Origin: Bacillus sp. BGMRC 2118
GTDB taxonomy: Bacteria > Bacillota > Bacilli > Bacillales > SA4
DNA: 64,000 bases
Assembly (NCBI GenBank): GCA_008364785.1
Contig: VTTJ01000001.1
Location: forward strand, 62,001 to 126,000
Direction of reading: 5' to 3'
The notes beneath the pieces were generated by a model that was not told where the DNA came from, searched no databases, and saw nothing but the letters and a program-made list of their open reading frames with translations. Of this stretch, positions 44,442 through 54,177 are shown one piece after another (within the stretch, counting starts at the first letter, position 1; every line of letters begins with the position of its first letter). The translations under genes were made by a program, and so were the position numbers.

Positions 44442-44468
44442 AGAAATAGAAAGGGGGAATGATCCGAT

Positions 44469-45482
44469 ATGGACGTAATTCGCTACGTAGTAAAGAGAAT
44501 CCTACTTATGATTCCAATCCTAATTGGAATTAGTCTACTAACCTTCTTTATCTCCAATACGATTCCAGGGGATCCGGCCCGGTTAATACTAGGTCCAAAG
44601 GCAACGGCAGAAGGAGTGGAACAACTTCGGGAGGAAATGGGATTAAATGATCCGTTGCATACTCAATATGTTCGGTATATGGAAGGACTTGTGCAAGGAG
44701 ACTTTGGGAAAAGTACATTCTCCCAGCAGCCTGTAGCAGAAGATTTGAAACGATACTTTCCTGCAACATTGGAACTAACCTTATTTTCTATGCTATTGAC
44801 GATCATCATTGGAATTCCGTTTGGTATTATTAGTGCGAATAAAAAAGACCGCTTGCCCGATCAAATTACCCGGTTCATGGCTCTCACAGGAGTTGCGATG
44901 CCTGCCTTCTGGTTAGGAATTATCTTGCTATTATTCTTCTATTTGAAGATTGGCATATTACCAGGAGCCGGAAGAATTGATACGTGGTTATCACCACCAG
45001 AAACAATCACAGGAATGTATACAATCGATGCACTCCTTACAGGAAATTGGGAAGTGTTTAAGTCGGCAGTTATTCATTTAATTCTACCAGGTATTACACA
45101 GGCTGCTGTCACAATTGGGATGATTACAAGAATGACACGCTCAAGCATGCTAGAAGTATTAAAGAGTGATTATATTCGTACTGCTTATTCCAAAGGTGGA
45201 TCAGAGAGAAGAGTTCTGTACGGTCATGCACTGCAAAATGGAATGATGCCCATTTTAACGTTAATGGGGATGACATTTGGTCACTCACTTGGTGGAAGTG
45301 TCCTTGTCGAATCTGTGTTCTCATGGCCGGGACTTGGCAAATATGCCGTCAATGCAATTAACTATTTAGATTTTCCAGCTGTTATGGGTGTGACCATCTT
45401 AATTGCCGTATTGTTCATCACCGTGAATTTAATTATTGATATTCTCTACAATGTCATTGATCCAAGGTTGAAATATGAATAA
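44469..45482 (+). CDS. Peptide ABC transporter permease, DppB/OppB type
   Basis: 337 aa with about six membrane segments. The N-terminus RYVVKRILLMIPILIGISLLTFF and the cytoplasmic EAA loop (YIRTAYSKGGSERRVLYGHALQN) are characteristic. GAAAGGGGG lies upstream. Immediately followed by the second permease gene. Confidence 0.9.
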   Translation: MDVIRYVVKRILLMIPILIGISLLTFFISNTIPGDPARLILGPKATAEGVEQLREEMGLNDPLHTQYVRYMEGLVQGDFGKSTFSQQPVAEDLKRYFPATLELTLFSMLLTIIIGIPFGIISANKKDRLPDQITRFMALTGVAMPAFWLGIILLLFFYLKIGILPGAGRIDTWLSPPETITGMYTIDALLTGNWEVFKSAVIHLILPGITQAAVTIGMITRMTRSSMLEVLKSDYIRTAYSKGGSERRVLYGHALQNGMMPILTLMGMTFGHSLGGSVLVESVFSWPGLGKYAVNAINYLDFPAVMGVTILIAVLFITVNLIIDILYNVIDPRLKYE

Positions 45483-45494
45483 GGGGGGAGTTAC

Positions 45495-46313
45495 ATGATT
45501 AGAAGAATCGTATCAAGTCCATTAACTGTTTTCGGTTTTGTCGTTGTTCTCATATTACTCATCTTCGCAGCATTTGCACCATGGATTGCACCACATGATC
45601 CGTTAGAAGTCGACATTGTCAATAAGCTACAACCCCCGAGCTCCGAGCATATATTTGGCACAGATGAAGTTGGAAGAGATATTTTTAGCCGCGTTATCTT
45701 CGGTACAAGAATTTCGTTGAAGATTGGGTTACTCGTGGTTGTACTATCGTTTCCATTTGGAACGATAGTAGGGGCAATCGCTGGATACTTCGGAGGGTGG
45801 ATTGACACCGTCATCATGAGAACAACTGATATTTTCTTATCGTTTCCAGGTATTATCCTGGCAATGTCGATTGCAGCAGCACTCGGACCATCGATTGAGA
45901 ATGTGTTACTAGCCTTAGCAGTCGTCTGGTGGCCGTGGTACACACGGATTGTACGATCATCTGTTTTATCGATTAAAAACTCTGAGTTTATTGAATCAGC
46001 ACGTGCACTAGGTGCTAGTAAATTTAGAATACTATTTAAAGAAATACTACCAAATTCCATCGCACCAGCTAGTATTCAAGCATCACTAGATTTAGGGTTT
46101 GTCATTTTATCAGCTGCTGGTCTAAGCTTTATCGGACTTGGTGCACAGCCTCCATCACCTGAATGGGGAGCCATGCTTTCCTCTAGTCGTGAAATCCTCA
46201 GAGAAGCATGGTGGGCTGCTACCTTCCCAGGGTTAGCTATTTTAGTCACTGTACTAGGATTTAACTTGCTAGGAGATGGATTGCGAGACATTCTGGATCC
46301 GAAGCAAAGATAA
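45495..46313 (+). CDS. Peptide ABC transporter permease, DppC/OppC type
   Basis: 272 aa, about five to six membrane segments. HDPLEVD with FGTDEVGRDIFSRVIFGTR near residue 50 and the EAA loop ESARALGASKFRILFKEILPN are family hallmarks. GGGGGGAG precedes the ATG, 12 bases after the DppB-type gene. Confidence 0.9.
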   Translation: MIRRIVSSPLTVFGFVVVLILLIFAAFAPWIAPHDPLEVDIVNKLQPPSSEHIFGTDEVGRDIFSRVIFGTRISLKIGLLVVVLSFPFGTIVGAIAGYFGGWIDTVIMRTTDIFLSFPGIILAMSIAAALGPSIENVLLALAVVWWPWYTRIVRSSVLSIKNSEFIESARALGASKFRILFKEILPNSIAPASIQASLDLGFVILSAAGLSFIGLGAQPPSPEWGAMLSSSREILREAWWAATFPGLAILVTVLGFNLLGDGLRDILDPKQR

Positions 46314-46403
46314 CATTCCAAACCCTTGAAGGGAGGCGATGGACCAAGAGGCAATGAGAGTTTCAACGTAGTGGAGTAAATCAATTACAAGGGGGATTCG
46401 TTT

Positions 46404-48050
46404 ATGAAGAAACGTAGTACATCGTTTAAAGTGTTCCTGATGATTGTGATGGCATTCATGATTCTATCTGGTTGTAATAAGTACAATCAAGAATCCACAA
46501 CTCCACAATCTGAAGAAAATTCAAAGGAAAATGAAAATGAAGGAACAAAAGATGAAGTTGCAGGTCCAAAGGATACTGATGTCTTTAACTTTGCGACTAA
46601 CCAAGATATCCCGCATCTTGATCCGCACGGAACAAGTGCTAATACATCCTTCCGTGTCACATATATGCTGTACGACCGCCTTGTGACGTATGATGGAACA
46701 ACGACTGATGTAAAACCACAACTATCGGAGAAGTGGGAGATCTCAGAAGATGGAAAAACATATACGTTCCACTTACGTAAGGATGCAACATTCCATGACG
46801 GAACTCCAGTTACGGCCAAGGCCGTACAATACTCACTAACACGTGCGATTAAATTAGGAAAATCAGCTGCAGGTGTATACAGCAAAGTAATCGATGTGAA
46901 TAGCTTTGAAATTGTCGATGATCACACGATTAAAATCAAACTGTTAAAGCCTTTTGGTCCATTCATTAAAGCATTAGGAACAGTATTCGGTAACATCTTG
47001 AATCCTGCACTGGAAGCCCAGCATGGTTCGGATCTAGGCGAATCATACCTGGCAGATAAAGAAGTTGGTTCTGGTCCATACGTTTTAGAAAGCTGGGATC
47101 GTGGTCAAAAGCTCGTATTAAAGGCAAATGAGAATTATTGGGGCGGCACACCAACAATGAAAACGGTGAATGTCCTCATCGTTCCAGAACCTTCAACAGC
47201 TCGATTAATGCTTGAAAAAGGAGAACTTGATCTTCTAGATGACACGATGATTTCACCAGATGTATTAAATGAAATGGACGGGAAGAATGGCGTTGAAGTC
47301 GTCAAGGCACCAGGTTTCCAAATTGATTACTTCCCATTAAATATGACAAAAAAGCCTTTAGATAATAAGCTAGTTCGTCAGGCAATCGCACATGCGATCA
47401 ATTATGATGTAATTATTGAAAATGTATTCCTCGGTAACGGAGAGAGAATTGGCGGTATCGTTCCAAAGGGAATGTTCGGCTACAACGAGGAAGCGAAGCT
47501 ATATGAATATGATTTAGACAAAGCAAAAGCACTATTGAAAGAAGCTGGTGTTGAAGAAGGCTTTACAGTAGAAATGGCAATTTCAGAAAACAATGAAGTT
47601 CGTAAAAATATTGCAGTTATGCTTCAGTCTGATCTAGCAAAGCTTGGTGTAACGGTTGATATTAAAACATATGCATGGCCAACATTCTTAGATCTTGTCA
47701 CAAGTGGAGGTCATGACTTTGGATTAGTCGCTTGGACACCAGATTACGCGGATCCTGATTACAACCTATGGTATTTCTCTCATTCTTCAAGCAAAGGTCC
47801 TGGATTCAACCTTGCATTCTATGAAAACGCAAAAGTAGACGAATTGCTGGAGAAAGCTAGAGCCAGCAGTGTTGACTCCGAGCGTGAAGCTGCCTACAAA
47901 GAAATTCAATCCATTATGGCAGAAGACGTACCCTATATCTTCCTCGCGCAAAACACGGTTCAAGCAGCGAAGAGGGAATGGGTAAAAGGACATGAAATTA
48001 ACCCAATGAATACATGGTATGTACCGTTCCACAAACTGACAAAGGAATAA
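46404..48050 (+). CDS. Peptide ABC transporter substrate-binding lipoprotein (SBP family 5)
   Basis: 548 aa. Type II signal peptide with lipobox ILSGCN (Cys near residue 24), an acidic Ser/Glu linker, then a family 5 solute-binding domain (LSEKWEISEDGKTYTFHLRKDATFHDG). Anchored outside, it delivers the substrate to the DppBC permease. The 90-base gap before it and the hairpin after it suggest it may be expressed at a higher level than the rest. Confidence 0.9.
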   Translation: MKKRSTSFKVFLMIVMAFMILSGCNKYNQESTTPQSEENSKENENEGTKDEVAGPKDTDVFNFATNQDIPHLDPHGTSANTSFRVTYMLYDRLVTYDGTTTDVKPQLSEKWEISEDGKTYTFHLRKDATFHDGTPVTAKAVQYSLTRAIKLGKSAAGVYSKVIDVNSFEIVDDHTIKIKLLKPFGPFIKALGTVFGNILNPALEAQHGSDLGESYLADKEVGSGPYVLESWDRGQKLVLKANENYWGGTPTMKTVNVLIVPEPSTARLMLEKGELDLLDDTMISPDVLNEMDGKNGVEVVKAPGFQIDYFPLNMTKKPLDNKLVRQAIAHAINYDVIIENVFLGNGERIGGIVPKGMFGYNEEAKLYEYDLDKAKALLKEAGVEEGFTVEMAISENNEVRKNIAVMLQSDLAKLGVTVDIKTYAWPTFLDLVTSGGHDFGLVAWTPDYADPDYNLWYFSHSSSKGPGFNLAFYENAKVDELLEKARASSVDSEREAAYKEIQSIMAEDVPYIFLAQNTVQAAKREWVKGHEINPMNTWYVPFHKLTKE

Positions 48051-48057
48051 AGACAAA

Positions 48058-48094
48058 AAAGCGGTCGGGTCGCAAACGGCCGCTTTCTTTTAAA
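48058..48094 (+). terminator. Hairpin after the binding-protein gene, probable partial terminator
   Basis: A GC-rich stem (48058-48067 with 48077-48086, one mismatch) is followed by CTTTT. The hydrolase genes continue right after it with no clear promoter, so it probably tunes expression within one operon. Confidence 0.65.
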
Positions 48095-48108
48095 AGGATG
48101 TGATTGAA

Positions 48109-49059
48109 ATGACAGAAACATGGGAAGTTGGCAATTTATCCGTTTCCAGTGGAGAAAAGGTTACAGGGCATTTACAGTTTCCAACACTTGAAGAACAACT
48201 TCCAACATTCTTAATCAAGGGAAAACAAGAAGGACCGAAAGTCTTAATACTTGGTGGTATACATGGGTGCGAGTACACATCTATTGATGCAGCCTTACAG
48301 CTTGGACGAAATTTACAACCCCATGATGTGAAAGGCTCATTAGTTGTCATTCCAATTGCCAATCCTGCTTCCTTTTATGCACGTAGCATATATGTTCATC
48401 CACAAGATGGGAAAAATCTAAACCGAATGTTCCCAGGAGACCAACACGGAACAGAAGCTGAAAGACTCGCCTATTGGTTGACAGAAACTTGCTTCGAAAA
48501 GGTCGACTACATCATCGACTTACACGGTGGAGATATGATTGAAGCACTTGTACCGTTTACGATTTACCACGTAACAGAGAACACAGAATTGGTGAAAAAA
48601 AGTAAGAGGATAGCCTCATTATATGATATTCAATATGTGATCGGCAGCTCTGGTCAAGTTCCCGGCTCTACATACGGATGTGCTGCTGAAAAAGGAAAGG
48701 TTGCCATCATTGCCGAAGCTGGACAGCAAGGAGTTTTAAGTGAAACCGAGTCTAAGAGATTACAAAAAGGAACGAGGAACATCCTAAAATCAATCGGTAT
48801 GGTAGAAGGAGAAGTGACAGAAACGTCCTCTACGTTTCTATCTGTTTTCGATTGGTACAGAGCAACTTACAAAGGATTATGGTACCCGGCTGTCACTATT
48901 GGTGATATCGTTCAATCCGGTGATTTACTTGGGAAAATAACCGATGAATTCGGGGAAACTCTTGTAAACATCTATTCTCGTACGAAAGGTATTGTATTGT
49001 TTCTAGTTACCTCTCTTGCCATCAATGAAAATGACCCATTACTAGCAGTAGGTGAATAA
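48109..49059 (+). CDS. Succinylglutamate desuccinylase/aspartoacylase (M14) family protein
   Basis: 316 aa. Zinc ligands are visible: GGIHGCEYTS (His and Glu, about residues 52-55) and IIDLHGGD (His, about 140). These carboxypeptidase-fold enzymes remove acyl groups from N-acyl amino acids or cleave related amides. The C-terminal part is a beta domain with IVQSGDLLGKI. I placed the start at ATG 48109; GTG 48100 is possible. First of five hydrolases in a row. Confidence 0.85.
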   Translation: MTETWEVGNLSVSSGEKVTGHLQFPTLEEQLPTFLIKGKQEGPKVLILGGIHGCEYTSIDAALQLGRNLQPHDVKGSLVVIPIANPASFYARSIYVHPQDGKNLNRMFPGDQHGTEAERLAYWLTETCFEKVDYIIDLHGGDMIEALVPFTIYHVTENTELVKKSKRIASLYDIQYVIGSSGQVPGSTYGCAAEKGKVAIIAEAGQQGVLSETESKRLQKGTRNILKSIGMVEGEVTETSSTFLSVFDWYRATYKGLWYPAVTIGDIVQSGDLLGKITDEFGETLVNIYSRTKGIVLFLVTSLAINENDPLLAVGE

Positions 49060-49060
49060 T

Positions 49061-50374
49061 ATGAATGTTACAACATTATCAATTGAGCAGCTTGCCACTT
49101 TATACCGCAGAAGAGAATTATCTCCTGTTGAAGTCGTGAAGGAGGTCTTGTTAATACAAGAAAAGATCGATTCACGTCTTAATTCCTTCATAACAGTTGA
49201 AAAGGAATCTGCCATACAATCTGCTAAACTGGCAGAAAAAGCGTTTAAAGAAGGTGAGGATTGTCACCAACTTACAGGAATTCCTTATTCGGTGAAGGAT
49301 TTATTTTATACAAAAGACATACGAACGACATGCGGCTCTCACCTTTTACGTGATTTTGTCCCAGCCTACACAGCTTCGGTTGTGGAAAGACTTCAATCAA
49401 CTGGAGCAGTGTTACTTGGGAAAAATAATATGCTTGAGTTCGCATACGGCATTGTTCATCCAGAGTTCGGACAGACGAATAACCCTCATGATGTATCAAA
49501 AACAGCAGGAGGCTCAAGCGGTGGTTCAGCAGCAGCCGTTGCAGCAGGAATAGGATGCTTCTCACTTGGAACAGATACAGGCGGTTCAATCAGGATTCCC
49601 GCATCCTACTGTGGAACGGTTGGATTGAAACCAACATATGGACTTGTCAGTGATCATGGTGTCTTTCCATTATCTTGGTCACTTGATCATGTTGGACCTC
49701 TTACACGTACTGTAAAGGATGCAGCAATTGTACTAAACGTGATGGCCGGATTAGAAATAAAGCTTACTGAATCTCTTGACCGCAAAACTGTAGGCGTTTT
49801 ACCTCAATCCAAATTAACAAGTTTACAGCCCGAAGTAAGAAATATTTATGATCAAACTGTGAATTTAATTAATTCTATGGGATGGGAAGTTGTTGAGATT
49901 GACATTGAGAAATGGAATCTTGCAGAAGATATATTAATGAATATCTTACTTCCTGAAGCTGCCTATATTCACGAAAGGTGGCTGAATCAGAAAGAATTAT
50001 ATGCACCAATGACCTACGCTCAACTACAACAAGGACTCACCGTTTCCGCGTTGGACTATATTACGGGAACAAAAGCACAGAAGGAGTTTACAGCCATCGT
50101 GACGAACGCATTAGCCCATGTTGATGTATTACTGACTCCAACCGTTGCTTTTCCTGCTCCAAGTGAAGATCCTGTCATTGGGGATAACACGCAAAACGAA
50201 ATGACCTTTACCGGACCGTTTAATGTATCAGGTCATCCTGCCCTTACACTCAATATGGGCTATACACAAGATCAGTTACCAGTAGGGATGCAGCTAATTG
50301 GTAAGCATCATGGCGAACAAGAGTTATTGAACATCGCATACATGTTAGAACTCCGCGGAAACGGAGGGGTATAA
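49061..50374 (+). CDS. Amidase signature family protein
   Basis: 437 aa. The Ser-cisSer-Lys triad is readable: Lys in GIPYSVKDLF (about residue 78), cis-Ser in AGGSSGGSAAA (about 152) and nucleophile Ser in GTDTGGSIRIP (about 176). Length and motifs match GatA-like or catabolic amidases, but no gatB/C is nearby, so a catabolic amidase is likely. The chosen ATG 49061 follows AGGTG; the previous stop lies 2 bases upstream. Confidence 0.87.
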   Translation: MNVTTLSIEQLATLYRRRELSPVEVVKEVLLIQEKIDSRLNSFITVEKESAIQSAKLAEKAFKEGEDCHQLTGIPYSVKDLFYTKDIRTTCGSHLLRDFVPAYTASVVERLQSTGAVLLGKNNMLEFAYGIVHPEFGQTNNPHDVSKTAGGSSGGSAAAVAAGIGCFSLGTDTGGSIRIPASYCGTVGLKPTYGLVSDHGVFPLSWSLDHVGPLTRTVKDAAIVLNVMAGLEIKLTESLDRKTVGVLPQSKLTSLQPEVRNIYDQTVNLINSMGWEVVEIDIEKWNLAEDILMNILLPEAAYIHERWLNQKELYAPMTYAQLQQGLTVSALDYITGTKAQKEFTAIVTNALAHVDVLLTPTVAFPAPSEDPVIGDNTQNEMTFTGPFNVSGHPALTLNMGYTQDQLPVGMQLIGKHHGEQELLNIAYMLELRGNGGV

Positions 50375-51100
50375 ATGTACTTGATGGATCTCAATATGAG
50401 CAAGTTTCAAGAAATGAAAAAACAAATCAATTCAGTAATCATACCGATTGGAATGCTTGAGGCACACGGTCCTCACTGTTCACTTGGAACCGATGTACTC
50501 ATTCCGAGAGAATTGATTCGGAGACTTGATGAAGAGCTTGGACATAGTCTATTTATTGCACCCGAAATTCCGTACGGACACTCATTTGGCCTTCTGCCGT
50601 TTGATGGAACCATTGACGTAAGCAGTGATGCATTTATGATGTACGTCTATCAAGTCGGAAAAGAGCTTCATCGAAATGGATTAACGAACATTATTCTATT
50701 TAATGGTCATGGAGGGAATATCCCAAGCTTACAACTCGTTTCTGAAAAACTAGCAGACTTAGGAGCTTTTGTACTTACGATTAATTGGTGGATAGACTAT
50801 CGTTCTACCATTCTACATATTACTCCAGGATTCGGTCATGCTGGAGAGGATGAAACATCACTCATTTTAGCAATTGATGAGAATCTAGCCGATACAGATC
50901 ACTTAGAACACCATGAATTAGGAGCTGATCCAAGATTAAAATATCATAACTGGGGAAGCGATATGTTTCCAAATGGTTACTCAGGTAACCCTGGCGCGGC
51001 TACTGCTGAAAAAGGAGAAAAGTTATACCAAGTACTTGTTCCACTCATTGTTTCTGATATAGAAAATATGTGGAATACAATAAACAAAATGGGGGAATGA
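50375..51100 (+). CDS. Creatininase family amidohydrolase
   Basis: 241 aa. Metal-binding motifs of the creatininase fold are present: GMLEAHGPHCSLGTD (Glu, His, Asp ligands), FNGHGGN, and GHAGEDETS with a further Glu. The family opens cyclic amides (creatinine, formamidopyrimidine-type and other lactam-like rings). It starts at the base after the amidase stop, so translation is coupled. Confidence 0.87.
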   Translation: MYLMDLNMSKFQEMKKQINSVIIPIGMLEAHGPHCSLGTDVLIPRELIRRLDEELGHSLFIAPEIPYGHSFGLLPFDGTIDVSSDAFMMYVYQVGKELHRNGLTNIILFNGHGGNIPSLQLVSEKLADLGAFVLTINWWIDYRSTILHITPGFGHAGEDETSLILAIDENLADTDHLEHHELGADPRLKYHNWGSDMFPNGYSGNPGAATAEKGEKLYQVLVPLIVSDIENMWNTINKMGE

Positions 51101-51103
51101 CAA

Positions 51104-52354
51104 ATGTTACGTTGGACGAATGAAATGGTTGGAGAGTCAATCGTTGATATCGTTGTCAGTTTAAATGAACAAACGCAAAAAATGCATCAAACCGAAGTGG
51201 CGACAGCAAGCTACAGCGCCACTCAGCCAACTTTACCAAGTTTAGATGCAATTGTGAACAAAATTGATGAAGTAGAGAAGGAGATTGCTAGCCTCGAAGG
51301 TCATCCTGGCCGTTACTTACGTGCAATGACAAACGGTTTTCGCTATTTCGCAAGAAGCTTACAAGGAGATAACGTACCTTACGATGAGCTAATCCTAAAC
51401 ATACAAGAACTTCCGTCAACGTTAATTTCTGACGATAAGGCAGCGGAGTTAAAGGAAGCTGTCGAACGAGGATTATCTGAACTCAGATACAGTGGTACGT
51501 TTAATGAGAAGGTTCAAAATTGGAGAAACGATACAGTCATTGACCCGGAAGAAGTAACGAAAGTTGCCGAAAACTTTATGAAACTTAGTAAAGAAGGAAC
51601 GCTGCAAAAGGTCATCGGATTACCAGAGGAAGATGGAATTGACGCCGTCAAGTCCATTCGCGGGGTATTTTGGAGTGGATATTCAAAATACACGGGAGAT
51701 TACCGTGGAAATCTGACATTCAACATTGACCGCCCGTGGACGGAACCGATCCTTGCCCAAATTATGACACATGAAGCATATCCTGGTCACCAGGCCTTTT
51801 ACTGCAGATGGGATTATCTATTTCAACATGGGAAACTTCCTCTTGAAGCTTCCTATTACTTAATCAACTCTCCGACAAATGCACTATTTGAAGGTGGCCC
51901 TGAGACGGCTCTTCACTTCTTAGGCTGGGATACTGAAGATGAAGAAACACCTGGAATAACGAACGAATCAAAACGACAATATCGCTTAGCTCGTGACTTC
52001 CTTGATTACCAACGCATTTATATGACTAATGCCTGCTATATGTACAATTTGGGTCACTCCACGAAAGAAGAAGTGATCGAGTATATGATCAACAAAGGTG
52101 GCATTACAGCAATTGAAGCACAAAACTGCTTCCGGTTCTTTTCAGATCCAGTCCAAAAGACGTATTACCCAGCCTATTATTATGGCCGCTGGATGGTTGG
52201 ACTCGCGTATGATGCAACGCCGAAGGAAAAAAGAGCGCAATACTTTAAAGAGCTTTATGATACACCGCATACAACGAATACATTTATTGATGCAATCAGT
52301 AAGTTGACAGGTTCAACATTCCAGCCGTTTGAAAGAGTCATAGCCGTGAAATAA
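51104..52354 (+). CDS. DUF885-like zinc metalloprotease
   Basis: 416 aa. THEAYPGHQ near residue 225 is the HExxH motif in the form typical of DUF885 proteins, and FEGGPETALHFLG about 40 residues later can give the third ligand. The protein is shorter than the 550-600 residues I recall for common DUF885 members, mainly at the N-terminus. No signal peptide, so it is cytoplasmic. A peptidase role fits the island. Confidence 0.75.
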   Translation: MLRWTNEMVGESIVDIVVSLNEQTQKMHQTEVATASYSATQPTLPSLDAIVNKIDEVEKEIASLEGHPGRYLRAMTNGFRYFARSLQGDNVPYDELILNIQELPSTLISDDKAAELKEAVERGLSELRYSGTFNEKVQNWRNDTVIDPEEVTKVAENFMKLSKEGTLQKVIGLPEEDGIDAVKSIRGVFWSGYSKYTGDYRGNLTFNIDRPWTEPILAQIMTHEAYPGHQAFYCRWDYLFQHGKLPLEASYYLINSPTNALFEGGPETALHFLGWDTEDEETPGITNESKRQYRLARDFLDYQRIYMTNACYMYNLGHSTKEEVIEYMINKGGITAIEAQNCFRFFSDPVQKTYYPAYYYGRWMVGLAYDATPKEKRAQYFKELYDTPHTTNTFIDAISKLTGSTFQPFERVIAVK

Positions 52355-52415
52355 CAATTTGAGAAGAGGCTTACCCATAAGGTACGCTTCTTCTTTTCTA
52401 CGAATAGGAGTTGAT

Positions 52416-54113
52416 ATGATGAATACCCTTACACAAGAAGAGTTGATTAGAGAAGTTAGCGGAGAAGTGCTGATGAATCATACGAAACACATCTCTAAAG
52501 AAGTGCGATTATCTGGTTCAGATGAAGAATTACGTGCCTTTCATTATGTAAAAACACAGCTTGAAACATATGGATTGAAAACTCACTTATTGTTTCAAGA
52601 TGCTTACATTAGCATTCCTCTTGAAGCCACGGTAACAGTTGGTGAAACAACGATTACAGGAATCACCCATTCAATGGCTCCTTCTACGGCTAAAGAGGGA
52701 GTAAAGGGTGAAATTATTTATTGTAGCGATCTAACAAACAACATAAATATAGAAGGGAAAATCGCCATCTTAGAGGGAATTGCCCTGCCAAGCAGTGTTG
52801 AAACAGTTGAAAAACGAGGTGCAATTGGTGTTATTTTTATCAATGGTCCGTATACGCACGAAATGATTGTCTCTACTGTATGGGGCAATCCAACGCCTGG
52901 TGCAGTCTATCCAAGCATTCCCGTCATGTCTGTCAATGATGAGGATGGAGAAATCATTAAACAATATACTGAATGTGTATTGTATACAAAAGTAGATACA
53001 TCATGGAGAAAAGTTCCTGCATTAACAGCTGAAATACGTGGAAATGTTGAACCAGATCATTTTCTCATGTTTAGTGGTCATATTGATTCATGGCATTATG
53101 GCGCGATGGACAACGCCACAGCGAATGCCACAATGCTAGAGACAGCACGAATCTTATCTCAGCAAAAACATCAACTCATAAGAAGTGTACGATTTGCCTT
53201 TTGGTCCGGACATTCACACGGAAGATATGCTGGTTCTGCTTCTTACTGTGACAGCCACTTTGAGGATTTGTATAACCATTGCTTCTTACACATATATGTT
53301 GATTCGGTCGGAGGAAAAGGTGCTACAATTTTAGGTGAAAGTAACTGCATGGCCGAAACAAAAGGACTTGCGAGTAAAGTGATTCAATCACAAACGAATG
53401 AAACTTTTATCGGTAAACGTTTTTCCAGAGCAGGAGATCAATCCTTTTGGGGAGCAGGAATCCCCTCTCTTTATATGGGGATGTCAGAACAAGAATTGAC
53501 TAATGATCCCGCCTCACAAGCTTTATTCAAGCTGTTTGGAGGACAAAAGGCAGGAGGCTTCGGCTGGTGGTGGCACACAACAGAAGACACACTAGATAAA
53601 ATCGATGAAGAGAATCTAGTAAGAGACTGCAAGGTTTATGTTGCTACCATTTACGAAGCTTGTACAGCCCCAATTCTCCCATTGGATTATCGAGAAACCA
53701 TTCAAGAGTTTATACAAACTGTAGATAATTATCAAGAGTTGATGGGTTCATCCTTTACCTTGCGTACAACCATAGAGCGATTACAACTTCTCAATGAAAA
53801 TGTGAATCTCTTTTATCACAACATGAGAAAGCTTTCTTCGACAGAGCAAGAAATACAAGACTATAATTCCACCATCCTTAAGCTTTCTAAAATACTCGTT
53901 CCACTAGGGTATGTCGAGGGTGATCTATTTGATCATGACCTAGCAGCAAGTACAACACCTGTGCCATTACTTCGTATTGCCAATAACTTTGCCCAGACTG
54001 ATGAATATACAATTGAATATTATCAACTCAAGACCTTATTACAAAGACGTATAAACAAAGTGAATTTCAACTTACAGAAAGCCATCGATCTCGTTCAATC
54101 CAACGTTTACTAA
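52416..54113 (+). CDS. M28-like peptidase with PA domain and altered active-site motif
   Basis: 565 aa. A PA-like insert (about residues 110-200) precedes the peptidase core, where GHIDSWHYGAMDN supplies His222, Asp224 and Asp232. In place of the usual Glu-Glu pair (WGGEEIGLLGS-like) it has FWSGHSHGRYAGS near residues 262-274, so the catalytic Glu position is changed. A late WWWHTTEDTLDKID gives the final His. A C-terminal helical domain of about 130 residues follows. The start behind AGGAG may be 52416 or 52419. Last gene of the hydrolase series. Confidence 0.8.
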   Translation: MMNTLTQEELIREVSGEVLMNHTKHISKEVRLSGSDEELRAFHYVKTQLETYGLKTHLLFQDAYISIPLEATVTVGETTITGITHSMAPSTAKEGVKGEIIYCSDLTNNINIEGKIAILEGIALPSSVETVEKRGAIGVIFINGPYTHEMIVSTVWGNPTPGAVYPSIPVMSVNDEDGEIIKQYTECVLYTKVDTSWRKVPALTAEIRGNVEPDHFLMFSGHIDSWHYGAMDNATANATMLETARILSQQKHQLIRSVRFAFWSGHSHGRYAGSASYCDSHFEDLYNHCFLHIYVDSVGGKGATILGESNCMAETKGLASKVIQSQTNETFIGKRFSRAGDQSFWGAGIPSLYMGMSEQELTNDPASQALFKLFGGQKAGGFGWWWHTTEDTLDKIDEENLVRDCKVYVATIYEACTAPILPLDYRETIQEFIQTVDNYQELMGSSFTLRTTIERLQLLNENVNLFYHNMRKLSSTEQEIQDYNSTILKLSKILVPLGYVEGDLFDHDLAASTTPVPLLRIANNFAQTDEYTIEYYQLKTLLQRRINKVNFNLQKAIDLVQSNVY

Positions 54114-54177
54114 AAATATCGTTCTATTTACTTATTTGCTTAGATAAAAATGAGTAAAACGACTTGGGGGATAAGAG

